Shown here piece after piece: positions 25,662 through 33,032 of a DNA stretch of 64,000 bases (position 1 is its first letter; each line of letters begins with the position of its first letter). A program made the translations under genes and the position numbers. The notes under the pieces were generated by a model that saw nothing but the letters and a program-made list of their open reading frames with translations, was not told where the DNA came from and made no database searches. Origin of the DNA: Novosphingobium sp. (GTDB lineage Bacteria; Pseudomonadota; Alphaproteobacteria; Sphingomonadales; Sphingomonadaceae); assembly GCA_017745295.1 (NCBI GenBank), contig JAGHZR010000009.1, positions 1 through 64,000 of the forward strand, read 5' to 3'.

Positions 25662-25833
25662 TGCAAGGTTTTCTATCGGGGGCTATGGCAGGGATTTCGC
25701 GGCAATCCCTTTTTTCCGGGAAATCTTCATTCGGATCAGCCGGTTGCGGAAAGGGGGATGACCCGGTTCGTTTGTGAAGTCACCCCTGGAGAGATGGCTG
25801 GTCCGGTCCGGAAGAGAGTTGTAACGAAGCGGG

Positions 25834-26610
25834 ATGACCGTTCCACCCCCCATTTCGCCTGCGAATCCTCTTTCGATGCCGCTGCAAGGCCGCCGCGCGC
25901 TGGTCACCGGTGCTGCGGGCGGTTTCGGCCGCGAGATTGCGCTGGGTCTGGCGGGAGCCGGGGCCCATGTGATCCTGCACGGGCGGCGCGAGGCGCAGCT
26001 TACTGCCGTGCTCCGGGAAATCGGGGAAGCGCAGGGGATAGCTCAGATCGCGGCTTTCGATCTGGCCGATGCCGAGGCCGCGCGGGATGCGCTGGCGCGG
26101 CTGGGACGAGTCGATATCCTCGTCAACAATGCCGGCCATCGCGATCGCCGCGCGATGGCGGAACTGGACCGCGAGGCCGTGCGGCGGATGCTGGAGATCA
26201 ACCTCGTCGCGCCCTTCGATCTGGCGCGGGTTCTGGCGCCGGGCATGGATGCGGGCGGACGGATCGTCAACGTGACCTCCATCGCCGGGCAGATCGCGCG
26301 CTCGGGCGATGCCGCCTATACGATGGCGAAGGGCGGGCTGGACGCGATGACGCGGGCGCTCGCGGCGGAACTCGGGCCGCGTGGGATCACGGTGAATGCC
26401 GTCGCCCCTGGTTACTTCGCAACAGAGGCAAACGCCGCCATGGTCGCCGATCCGGCCGTGGCGGAGCATCTGGCGCGGCGGACTTCGCTGGGGCGCTGGG
26501 GGCGGCCGGAGGAGATCGTCGGGCCGGTGGTATTCCTGGCCTCCGATGCGGCGAGCTATGTGACCGGACAGGTCATCGGCGTGGATGGCGGCTATCTGGC
26601 GCATTTCTAG
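25834..26610 (+). CDS. Short-chain dehydrogenase/reductase
   Basis: NAD(P)-dependent oxidoreductase, 258 residues, normal for a classical SDR. Seen: cofactor loop TGAAGGFG (25-32), NNAG (98-101), catalytic Ser near 149 in NVTSIAG, Tyr 162 and Lys 166 in YTMAK, and the C-terminal DGGYLAHF. The pattern is nearest to gluconate 5-dehydrogenase or 3-oxoacyl reductase types, but the substrate is undetermined. HGRRE after the second strand suggests NADP preference. The ATG at 25834 has GAAGCGGG just before it. It is divergent from the sulfate-ester operon and alone on its strand. Confidence 0.92.
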   Translation: MTVPPPISPANPLSMPLQGRRALVTGAAGGFGREIALGLAGAGAHVILHGRREAQLTAVLREIGEAQGIAQIAAFDLADAEAARDALARLGRVDILVNNAGHRDRRAMAELDREAVRRMLEINLVAPFDLARVLAPGMDAGGRIVNVTSIAGQIARSGDAAYTMAKGGLDAMTRALAAELGPRGITVNAVAPGYFATEANAAMVADPAVAEHLARRTSLGRWGRPEEIVGPVVFLASDAASYVTGQVIGVDGGYLAHF

Positions 26611-26974
26611 TGTATTGCGCTAAGTGCATGTTCCGCGGCGTTTGGTGCAACTGCGGTTGACGCTCTTGCAGCTCCGGCCCGTGCTATGGCTCGCGGTGAC
26701 TAAAGTTGCGGTTCTTGCGACGGAAAACCGTGGCGTAGCAGACAATGAAATCGATGCGATGTCGGGTTTCAAGCAACGCAGCATGGGGAAGGTTCATCCT
26801 GATTTTTCATATTAAATGTTTGAAATCAGATTGTTAGTATATGTTAAAGGCGGCGCTCACCCATCCCGTTTCCGCCCAAGCAGCTGTGCGGAAAGCGCAA
26901 TCAATTCGTTGCCGGATCGTCGCTCGACTTTTCCGAACGATCGCAAAGCAGTGGTATGTTGCGCAATATGCAAC
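26611..26974. other. Intergenic, AT-rich, no supported gene
   Basis: Between the SDR gene and the sRNA candidate. Open frames here (for example 26624-26815 on the plus strand) lack a ribosome-binding site and typical codon use. A TTGACG at 26657 with CTATGG some 20 bases on could be a promoter, but spacing is poor and nothing convincing follows it. I see no hairpin with a T-tract in this part. Confidence 0.4.
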
Positions 26975-27004
26975 TTGAGATTTCTTTTCTTCATTTGCGA
27001 TAAT
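26975..27004 (+). promoter_or_regulatory. Promoter of the sRNA candidate
   Basis: TTGAGA (26975-26980) and GATAAT (26999-27004), 18 bases apart, differ from the consensus by two bases and one base. Transcription would begin near 27011, leaving a transcript of about 80 bases up to the terminator at 27064-27093. No ATG with a ribosome-binding site follows inside that transcript. Confidence 0.55.
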
Positions 27005-27010
27005 CGCGAT

Positions 27011-27093
27011 TCTCGACCATTTAGCGCGGGCCTTTCAGGCATCCTCTCCCAAAAACTTTCCAAGGGCTGGTCTTCGGACCGGCCCATTTTTTT
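27011..27093 (+). ncRNA. Candidate small regulatory RNA with CCUCUCCC motif
   Basis: An independent unit of about 82 bases: a good promoter, a short 5' part with a small hairpin (GCCT-TTC-AGGC), a single-stranded central stretch holding CCTCTCCC followed by an A-run, and a strong terminator with a T-tract. Pyrimidine-rich CUCUCC-type loops pair with Shine-Dalgarno sites and are a mark of several alphaproteobacterial trans-acting sRNAs. I do not recognise a named family. An alternative is an attenuated leader of the isoaspartyl peptidase gene that starts at 27183. Confidence 0.55.
27064..27093 (+). terminator. Strong rho-independent terminator
   Basis: A nine-pair stem, GGGCTGGTC with GACCGGCCC (one G-U pair), is closed by a TTCG tetraloop and followed by A and seven T. 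It is the best intrinsic terminator in the window and does not follow a protein gene on its strand within 450 bases. Confidence 0.92.
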
Positions 27094-27182
27094 GTCTTCC
27101 GTGCATGAGCGCCCTTGCAAATCCGGCAATGCTGCCGTGAAGGCGATTGCAACGCGATCGCCATGCAGCAGGGAGAATTCGA

Positions 27183-28199
27183 ATGCATCTCGGGAAATCA
27201 GCGGGTCTGACCGCTCTTGCGCTTGGCCTCGCGAGCCTCGATGCCGGATCGGCGGCGGCCGCTCCGCGCTGGTCGCTGGCGATCCATGGCGGCGCAGGCG
27301 TGATCGAGCGCGGCTCGCTGACGCCCGAGCAGGAAAAGGCCTACCGCGACGGCCTGGACGAAGCGCTCCGTGCCGGGGCTGCCATGCTGGATAAGGGCGG
27401 CACCTCGCTCGACGCCGTGGCCGCCGCCATCCATGTCCTGGAAGACAATCCCCTGTTCAATGCCGGGCGCGGCGCGGTCTTCACCGCCGAGGGCCGCAAC
27501 GAGCTGGACGCGGCGATCATGGACGGCCGCACGCTCAAGGCCGGGGCCGTGGCGGGGATCACCCGCACCCGCCATCCGGTGGACGCTGCGCGCGCGGTGA
27601 TGGACCATAGCCCGCATGTCATGCTGGCGGGCGAGGGCGCCGATCGGTTCTCGCGCGAGCAGGGGCTCGAACAGGTCGATCCTTCCTGGTTCCGCACCGA
27701 GAAGCGCTGGGAGCAACTGCTCAAGTGGCGCAAGAACCCTCAGGCCGCGCTCGATCCGACCCATCTTTATGGCACCGTCGGCGCCGTGGCGCTCGATGCC
27801 GCCGGAAACCTGGCCGCCGCCACTTCCACCGGCGGCATGACCGGCAAGCGCTGGGGCCGCATCGGCGATTCCCCGATCATCGGCGCGGGCACGTACGCGA
27901 GAAACGGCGAGTGCGCGGTCTCGGCGACTGGCTCCGGCGAATACTTCATCCGCGAGAGCGCGGCACGGCAGGTCTGCGACCGGGTCGGCTATCTGCACCA
28001 TACTTTGGCTGCCGCGGCGCAGGAGACGATCGACTCGGTCGGCGCGATCGGCGGCGACGGCGGGCTGATCGCGATGGGACCGGAGGGCGTTCCGGCCTTC
28101 GCGCTCAATTCCTCGGGCATGTACCGGGGGCAGGTCTCGGCGGCGAGCGTGCCGCAGACCGCGATCTATGCGGATGAGACGATGCCCACTGTGCGTTGA
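27183..28199 (+). CDS. Exported isoaspartyl peptidase / L-asparaginase (Ntn hydrolase)
   Basis: Type III asparaginase-like enzyme that hydrolyses isoaspartyl dipeptides or asparagine. 338 residues with a signal peptide ending near SAAAAPRW, so periplasmic, whereas E. coli IaaA is cytoplasmic. Seen: WSLAIHGGAGVIERG at the start of the mature protein, NPLFNAGRGAVF, and the self-cleavage site between Gly 197 and Thr 198 in LYGTVGAVALD, Thr 198 being the new N-terminal nucleophile. GSGEYFIRES carries a further conserved Gly-Ser. The ATG at 27183 has GGGAGA upstream. Its 3' end overlaps the convergent GNAT gene by 34 bases. Confidence 0.92.
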   Translation: MHLGKSAGLTALALGLASLDAGSAAAAPRWSLAIHGGAGVIERGSLTPEQEKAYRDGLDEALRAGAAMLDKGGTSLDAVAAAIHVLEDNPLFNAGRGAVFTAEGRNELDAAIMDGRTLKAGAVAGITRTRHPVDAARAVMDHSPHVMLAGEGADRFSREQGLEQVDPSWFRTEKRWEQLLKWRKNPQAALDPTHLYGTVGAVALDAAGNLAAATSTGGMTGKRWGRIGDSPIIGAGTYARNGECAVSATGSGEYFIRESAARQVCDRVGYLHHTLAAAAQETIDSVGAIGGDGGLIAMGPEGVPAFALNSSGMYRGQVSAASVPQTAIYADETMPTVR

Positions 28200-28735
28200 G
28201 CGGCGGGCCATTCTTCGGCCAGGAGACCGAACAGGAGGGTGTCGCGAATGCCGATATGGGTCTGCCATTCGGCGCGCAGATGGCCTTCCTGCCGGAAGCC
28301 GAGCGCTTTGAGCAGCGCTATCGATCCGCGATTGTCGGGATCGGTATCGGCGAAGACCCGCCTTTGCCCTTCGGCGAACAGTCGCGTGAGAACCGCGCTC
28401 ACCGCTTCCCGGCCGATCCCGCGCCCTTGCGCTTCGCGCGCGAGGAGATAGCCGACCTCGCTGACGCCGGGTCGCTTCTGCCCGGCCGAAACGAAGCCGA
28501 TCGCCCGGTCCCCGCCGCGTTCGGCGATGGCCCAGGTTCGCCACGAACCCGCTTTCTCCAGCGCGAAATCGGCGCGCAGGGTGCCGAGGTCCGCGAAGGG
28601 CGCGCGCGACCACCATGTCATGCTGACCGGATCGGACATCGTCGGGAACAGGGCTTCGGCGTCGTCCGGCGTGCGCAGGCGCAGGGTCAGGCGTTTGGTC
28701 GCGAGCAGGGGGAGAGCGATGTCGTTCGAGGTCAT
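28166..28735 (-). CDS. GNAT-family N-acetyltransferase (RimJ/RimL-like)
   Basis: 189 residues. Seen: LLATKRLTLRLRTPDDAEALFP at the start, the acetyl-CoA loop in AREAQGRGIGREAVSAVL (Q/R-x-x-G-x-G/A), and the C-terminal ENRGSIALLKALGFRQEG-like region (DNRGSIALLKALGF). This is the RimJ/RimL group that acetylates amino groups of proteins or small amines. Cytoplasmic; no substrate can be assigned. It lies 16 bases after a VOC-family gene on the same strand and is convergent with the isoaspartyl peptidase gene. Confidence 0.9.
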   Translation of the reverse strand: MTSNDIALPLLATKRLTLRLRTPDDAEALFPTMSDPVSMTWWSRAPFADLGTLRADFALEKAGSWRTWAIAERGGDRAIGFVSAGQKRPGVSEVGYLLAREAQGRGIGREAVSAVLTRLFAEGQRRVFADTDPDNRGSIALLKALGFRQEGHLRAEWQTHIGIRDTLLFGLLAEEWPAAQRTVGIVSSA

Positions 28736-28751
28736 GACCGGTGCCGTCGTT

Positions 28752-29111
28752 TCAATCCGAAGGATCGGGTTGCCAGAGTTCGATCGGATTGCCTTCCGGA
28801 TCGTGGATGCGGGCGAAGCGACCCACCCCCGGCATGTTCCATTCCGGGTTGGTGACGACGACGATACCCGCCACGAGCAGCCGGGTGCAGAGATCGTCCA
28901 GATCGTCGACCCGGAAGTTGAGCATCCAGGCCTTGTCGGCGGGGAAATAGTCGGTGGCGGCGGGGAAGGGCGCGAAGACGCTGGGGCCTGACTCGGTGCC
29001 CCAGGCACCATAGGGCGCGGAGCCGACACCGAGGTGCTCGGCATACCAGGCGCGCAGGGCTTCCGGATCCCTGGCGCGGAAGAAGAAGCCGCCGATCCCC
29101 GTGACACCCAT
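28752..29111 (-). CDS. VOC-family (glyoxalase-like) protein
   Basis: 119 residues, a single vicinal-oxygen-chelate domain. Seen: an N-terminal strand with GIGGFFFRARDPEALRAWYAEHLG, then a central strand MLNFRVDDLDDLCTRLLVAG and the C-terminal IHDPEGNPIELWQP with the metal-ligand Glu. The first His ligand of glyoxalase I is not at the usual place, so a metal-dependent role is uncertain. Proteins of this type include lyases, isomerases and resistance proteins. Upstream, 121 bases away and divergent, is dinB; the LexA box lies in that gap. It is likely co-transcribed with the GNAT gene downstream. Confidence 0.88.
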   Translation of the reverse strand: MGVTGIGGFFFRARDPEALRAWYAEHLGVGSAPYGAWGTESGPSVFAPFPAATDYFPADKAWMLNFRVDDLDDLCTRLLVAGIVVVTNPEWNMPGVGRFARIHDPEGNPIELWQPDPSD

Positions 29112-29195
29112 TGTTTCCGTCTCCCGATATCGAGTGCAGCGGCATATCACGAGACACTGCCGCAAGCGATATCCGAACCTCTGGCCATTTACGAA

Positions 29196-29210
29196 GTTCA
29201 CATTTTGTTC
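29196..29210 (+). promoter_or_regulatory. LexA (SOS) box of dinB
   Basis: GTTC (29196-29199), seven bases, GTTC (29207-29210): an exact match to the alphaproteobacterial LexA motif GTTC-N7-GTTC. It lies 23-37 bases before the dinB start, so LexA should repress this gene until DNA damage. Confidence 0.88.
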
Positions 29211-29232
29211 GCTTGGTGCTAGGTCCGAGTCC

Positions 29233-30315
29233 ATGCCGGACGCTGCGGACAGGAAGATCATCCACGTGGACATGGACGCGTTCTTCGCGTCGGTCGAACA
29301 GCGTGACGATCCCGCGCTGCGGGGCAAGCCCGTCGCAGTCGGCCACGCGGCGGCGCGCGGCGTGGTCGCGGCGGCCAGCTACGAGGCGCGCAAGTTCGGG
29401 GTGCGCTCGGCGCTGCCTTCGGTCACGGCGTTGCGGCGCTGTCCGGACCTGATCTTCGTGCCGCCCCGCTTCGATGTCTACAAGGCGGTGTCGCGGCAGA
29501 TCCATGCGATCTTCGCCGACTATACCAACCTGATCCAGCCGCTTTCGCTCGACGAAGCCTATCTGGACGTCACCGCCAACCGGCGTGGCCTCCCCACGGC
29601 GTGGAAGACCGCCAAGGAAATCCGTGCGCGCATTCTGGAGGAAACCGGGCTGACGGCCTCGGCGGGGATTTCCTACAACAAGTTCCTCGCGAAACTCGCC
29701 TCGGACCAGCGCAAGCCCAACGGCCAGTTCGCGGTGACGCCGGACATGGGCGCGGACTGGGTGGAGACCCTGCCGGTCAAGCGCTTCCACGGCGTCGGCC
29801 CGGTCACGGCGGCGAAGATGCTGCGGCTCGGGATCGAGACCGGAGCGGACTTGCGCGCAAAGTCGCTGGCGTTCCTCCAGCAGAATTTCGGCAGTTCGGC
29901 CGAATGGTATTTCCAGATCGCGCGCGGGATCGACGAGCGCCCGGTCAACCCGGACCGCGAGCGCAAGTCGTCCGGGTCGGAGACCACGTTCGACCGCGAC
30001 CTGACGCGCGACGAAGAGATCGAGGCGGGCGTGCTCGGACAGGCCGACGATGTCTGGGCCTGGTGCGAACGCGCGCAGGCCTTCGGGCGCACGGTGACGG
30101 TCAAGGTGAAGTATGCGGATTTCCAGATCATCACCCGCAGCCGCACCCATGGGGGCGTTGTCTGTCGCCACGAAGACTTGCGGGACGCGAGCCTCTCGCT
30201 GATCCGCTCGGTATTGCCGACCGAAAAGGGTATCCGCCTCGTCGGCGTGACCGTCTCCAACTTCGACAGGCCTGCAGAGGATGTCGCGCTGCCGCTGTTC
30301 GGGGTTGCGGGATGA
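29233..30315 (+). CDS. dinB: DNA polymerase IV (DinB), SOS-controlled
   Basis: Y-family translesion polymerase that extends past damaged bases. 360 residues, the usual length. Seen: palm residues in HVDMDAFFASVE (Asp 13) and SLDEAYLD (Asp 107, Glu 108), the steric-gate region at FFASV, then thumb helix-hairpin-helix sequence FHGVGPVTAAKML, and the little-finger domain starting around 240. All catalytic residues are present. The ATG at 29233 is chosen because upstream codons lack similarity to the family and the LexA box lies there. It is followed by a Fur-type box and the DUF4198 gene, which seems to be separately controlled. The C-terminal clamp-binding motif looks like DVALPLFG. Confidence 0.95.
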   Translation: MPDAADRKIIHVDMDAFFASVEQRDDPALRGKPVAVGHAAARGVVAAASYEARKFGVRSALPSVTALRRCPDLIFVPPRFDVYKAVSRQIHAIFADYTNLIQPLSLDEAYLDVTANRRGLPTAWKTAKEIRARILEETGLTASAGISYNKFLAKLASDQRKPNGQFAVTPDMGADWVETLPVKRFHGVGPVTAAKMLRLGIETGADLRAKSLAFLQQNFGSSAEWYFQIARGIDERPVNPDRERKSSGSETTFDRDLTRDEEIEAGVLGQADDVWAWCERAQAFGRTVTVKVKYADFQIITRSRTHGGVVCRHEDLRDASLSLIRSVLPTEKGIRLVGVTVSNFDRPAEDVALPLFGVAG

Positions 30316-30318
30316 TAT

Positions 30319-30333
30319 TGCAATAGAGTCGCA
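30319..30333 (+). promoter_or_regulatory. Fur-type box before the DUF4198 gene
   Basis: TGCAATAGAGTCGCA, inside a longer perfect 5-base palindrome (ATTGC-N9-GCAAT, 30317-30335). It shares the TGC..A....(T)(C/T)GCA layout with the boxes at 48225 and 49441. It is 75 bases before the DUF4198 start, just after the dinB stop. Metal control is inferred. Confidence 0.5.
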
Positions 30334-30407
30334 ATAAAGATATTTCGCTGGTCTTGGGAGGGGTGTGTCGTTCCGGCTGCCCCGGCAATCACGACACGGA
30401 GATCGAG

Positions 30408-31040
30408 ATGAACCTGAAATATCTGACGCCGCTCGTCCTCGCCTGCCTCGCACCGAGCGTTCAGGCCCATGAGGTCTGGATCGAGCGCGACGGTACGGGC
30501 CCGGCCCGCGTCTACCTCGGCGAGCCGGGCGAAGCGCTGCCGCTGGGCGGCGATCCGGAGTTCGACCACCTTCAGGCGCCGAAGCTGATCCCGGCCGCCG
30601 GTGCCGCCGGTGTCCGCAAGGCGGGCTATATCGAATACGCGGTCCCCGCCGGAGACGTTCGCGCCCATGACGACAGCGTGTTTGCGCCCTGGGGGCCGGA
30701 CGACAAGAAGGAAGGCGTCGTCTATTACGCCCGCGCCGGTCGCAGCGAGGCCCGTGCGGCGATGCCGTTCGAGATCGCGCCCGTCACCGCGCATGGCAAC
30801 GGCTTCGTGCTGGTACACGATGGAAAGCCGGTAGCAGACGCACCGGTGACCGTGATCTCGCCCGAAAAGTGGTCCAAGTCCGTGAAGACCGACGCTCAGG
30901 GTCGGTTCACGCTCCCCGCGCGGGAAAAGGGGCGGTATATCCTGACGGCCTCGCACAAAAACGAAGCCGGCGGCGAGACGAGCCTCGGCAAGGTCGCCAC
31001 GCTGCACGCGGTTGCGACGACCACTTTCGTCGTCGATTGA
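30408..31040 (+). CDS. DUF4198-family periplasmic protein
   Basis: 210 residues with a signal peptide (cleavage near VQAHEVW). The mature start HEVWIERD and the beta-rich body ending in a carboxypeptidase-regulatory-like fold (KPVADAPVTVISPEKWSKSVKTDAQGRFTLPAREKGRYILTA, given here in parts: GRFTLPA, GRYILTA) are typical of DUF4198 proteins, which occur beside metal uptake genes such as NikM/CbiK types and TonB receptors. A role in metal acquisition or binding is inferred; the His at the mature N-terminus could be a metal ligand. GGAG precedes the ATG at 30408. A Fur-type box lies upstream, in keeping with that idea. Confidence 0.82.
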   Translation: MNLKYLTPLVLACLAPSVQAHEVWIERDGTGPARVYLGEPGEALPLGGDPEFDHLQAPKLIPAAGAAGVRKAGYIEYAVPAGDVRAHDDSVFAPWGPDDKKEGVVYYARAGRSEARAAMPFEIAPVTAHGNGFVLVHDGKPVADAPVTVISPEKWSKSVKTDAQGRFTLPAREKGRYILTASHKNEAGGETSLGKVATLHAVATTTFVVD

Positions 31041-31051
31041 TCGCCATGCGG

Positions 31052-31420
31052 TCAGGCGGTTGGGTTCTCCAGACCTAGTCGCCTGACGGCCTGCTTGCGG
31101 CGCACCTTTCCCTGCAAGTGGCGGCAGATCGTCTCCAGCCCGGCTTCGGCATCGGCCTCCCGCCCGCAGACGAAGAGGTCGACCGCCGCGATGCCGTGCT
31201 CGGGCCAGGTGTGGATCGAGATGTGGGATTCGGCGAGCAGGGCCACGCCGGTCACGCCCATGCCGGGGCCGAAATGATGGAGGCGCACGTCGAGCAGGGT
31301 GGCTCGTGCCGCCTGTGCCGCCTCGCGCAGGCTCGTCTCGATCAGGGCGATGTCGCCAAGGCCTCGGCAGTGGTCGAGGTCGGCGATCAGGTGCAGGCTG
31401 CTGTCGGGACTATGCGCCAT
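31052..31420 (-). CDS. speD: S-adenosylmethionine decarboxylase proenzyme (SpeD), last gene of the polyamine-membrane operon
   Basis: Makes decarboxylated SAM, the aminopropyl donor. 122 residues, the short class 1B size. Seen: the self-cleavage site between Glu 64 and Ser 65 in ESHISIHTWPE (Ser 65 becomes the pyruvoyl group), His 70 and Cys 85 in DLFVCG as processing and proton-donor residues. It follows the FAD oxidoreductase gene by one base and is downstream of a membrane aminopropyltransferase, so the operon makes its own donor. Cytoplasmic. Ornithine or arginine decarboxylase is not in the window, so putrescine must come from elsewhere. Confidence 0.94.
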   Translation of the reverse strand: MAHSPDSSLHLIADLDHCRGLGDIALIETSLREAAQAARATLLDVRLHHFGPGMGVTGVALLAESHISIHTWPEHGIAAVDLFVCGREADAEAGLETICRHLQGKVRRKQAVRRLGLENPTA

Positions 31421-31421
31421 G

Positions 31422-33032
31422 TCAGGCGAGACTTTCGAAGGCGTGGCGAAGGTGGGCGAGGGCCTTTTCCGCCGCGATCACGCCGCGGTGGTGGGCTTCC
31501 TCGAACAGCGAGAGGCCGCTGAGGTCGGAATGGGCGAAGAGGATCGGCGGCGCGGCATCGTTCGCCGCGCGGCGGGCCGGATCGCTCAGGAAACCGGGCG
31601 AGGGGCGGACCATGGCATGGCCCCAGCGCCAGACGTCGATGCGCTCGATAGCGCCTTCGAGGTCCGGGTTCATGGCGAGGAGATCGCTGCGCACCACGGC
31701 CTGCCAGTCGCGCAGCGGGCGGGTCATCATGATCTTGCGCGCCTCCTTCGGGTCTTCCCGGGACAGCGGCATGTACCACGTCAGCACCGTCTTGCCGCCG
31801 TCGGTCGCTTCGCTCTGGTGGGTCGCGACCACATAGCCGAGCGATTCGCTGGCGGTGGAGACATTGTCCCAGGCCAGCGAGGTGCCCTTGCCTTCGGGAT
31901 GCCGGGCGACCGTGACATTGGCCGTGACCCATGGCGCATAGCTGAAACCGCCCGCCTCGGCGGTTTCCGGTGCGATGCGGGTAGCAACGAAGTGCGGCAT
32001 CGCCAGCACCGCGACTTTCGCGCGCAGGCGGCGGCTGCGGCGGGCGCGGTGGTTAAAGACATCGATATGCGCGCCATCCCCGGCGGGGGCGACGCGAAAG
32101 ACCGTGTGGGCGGGGCGCAGATGCCCGGAGATGCGCCCGGCCATGCGGGCGGCAAGGCGGTCGTTGCCTTCGGGCCAGGTCAGTTCGCGGTCCCCGTCGT
32201 CATCCGTTGCCCAGCCCCGGCGTCCGGCGAAGTAGTGGATGCCCGCCCAGGCCGAGACATGTTCAGGTTCGCTGCCATAGTCGTCGCGGCAGCCATAGCG
32301 CAACCAGGCGCGCAGGACGCCCGAGGTGAAGCCTTCCCGGTCCAGCCACGCCGCGAAAGTCTCGCGATCGAGCGAGCGGAAGCGCGGGTCTTCGCTGGAG
32401 AAGGCCATCGGGATCGCGAAAGCGGGCTTGCCGTCGCTGCCGGTCGCGGCGCGGTATTCGGCCATGCGCCGCTCGAAGGCCTCGTGCTGGGCGCGGTCTT
32501 GCGCGGTTATCCCTTGCCGGGGGAACAGACCCTCCTGCCAATGGCCGCGCCAGAGCAGGCGTTCTTCCAGATCGGCGCAAAGCTGGTAAGGATCGTAGAC
32601 CGGAACGCCGTCCCGCTCGCCGGTTATCATCCCGAATTGGCGGAGCATGTGCCGCAAGGCACCGGCCTCCCGGTTCGGCACCGGCAGGTAGTGGGCGCCG
32701 AGCGGATAGGCGCTCACGGCATTGCGGCCGGAGCGGGCATTGCCGCCGGTGCGGTCCTCCAGTTCGAACAGGGCGAAGCGGTCGAACCCCGCTTCGGCGA
32801 GGCGCCAGCCGGTGGCAAGCCCGGCGACGCCGCCGCCCGCGATGACCACGTCGACGTCCTCGACCGCGCCTTCCGGCTCGGGAAAGTGGCCGTCGCGCAG
32901 CAGGTGGCCGCGCTGCCAGTCGGCGCCGCCGAGCGTACCGGGAATGGCTTCCTCACCGCACGCGGCGAGCGTGCTGGCCGCCAGCGCGCTGCCGACCGCG
33001 AGAACCTCGCGCCGCGTCGGCTCAGCCTTCAT
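31422..33032 (-). CDS. FAD-dependent amine oxidoreductase with Tat/lipoprotein-type leader
   Basis: 536 residues. The N-terminus has a twin-Arg motif in TRREVLAV followed by a hydrophobic stretch and LAAC, a possible lipobox, so export by Tat and lipid anchoring are likely. Then come the dinucleotide-binding VDVVIAGGGVAGLATGWRLAEAGF and the ELEDRTGGNARSG loop of the amine-oxidase group; the C-terminal part has FAHSDLSGLSLFEEAHHRG, the second FAD contact. Polyamine or modified amine oxidation is the natural guess beside SpeD and an aminopropyltransferase, but the substrate is not readable. It overlaps the aminopropyltransferase gene by 11 bases. Confidence 0.88.
   Translation of the reverse strand: MKAEPTRREVLAVGSALAASTLAACGEEAIPGTLGGADWQRGHLLRDGHFPEPEGAVEDVDVVIAGGGVAGLATGWRLAEAGFDRFALFELEDRTGGNARSGRNAVSAYPLGAHYLPVPNREAGALRHMLRQFGMITGERDGVPVYDPYQLCADLEERLLWRGHWQEGLFPRQGITAQDRAQHEAFERRMAEYRAATGSDGKPAFAIPMAFSSEDPRFRSLDRETFAAWLDREGFTSGVLRAWLRYGCRDDYGSEPEHVSAWAGIHYFAGRRGWATDDDGDRELTWPEGNDRLAARMAGRISGHLRPAHTVFRVAPAGDGAHIDVFNHRARRSRRLRAKVAVLAMPHFVATRIAPETAEAGGFSYAPWVTANVTVARHPEGKGTSLAWDNVSTASESLGYVVATHQSEATDGGKTVLTWYMPLSREDPKEARKIMMTRPLRDWQAVVRSDLLAMNPDLEGAIERIDVWRWGHAMVRPSPGFLSDPARRAANDAAPPILFAHSDLSGLSLFEEAHHRGVIAAEKALAHLRHAFESLA

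Noticed and set aside
26624..26815. 63-codon open frame after the SDR gene
   Set aside because: GTG start without ribosome-binding site, atypical composition, in an AT-rich intergenic region.
26857..27129. 90-codon minus-strand frame over the sRNA region
   Set aside because: No ribosome-binding site or domain, and it crosses the strong terminator hairpin.
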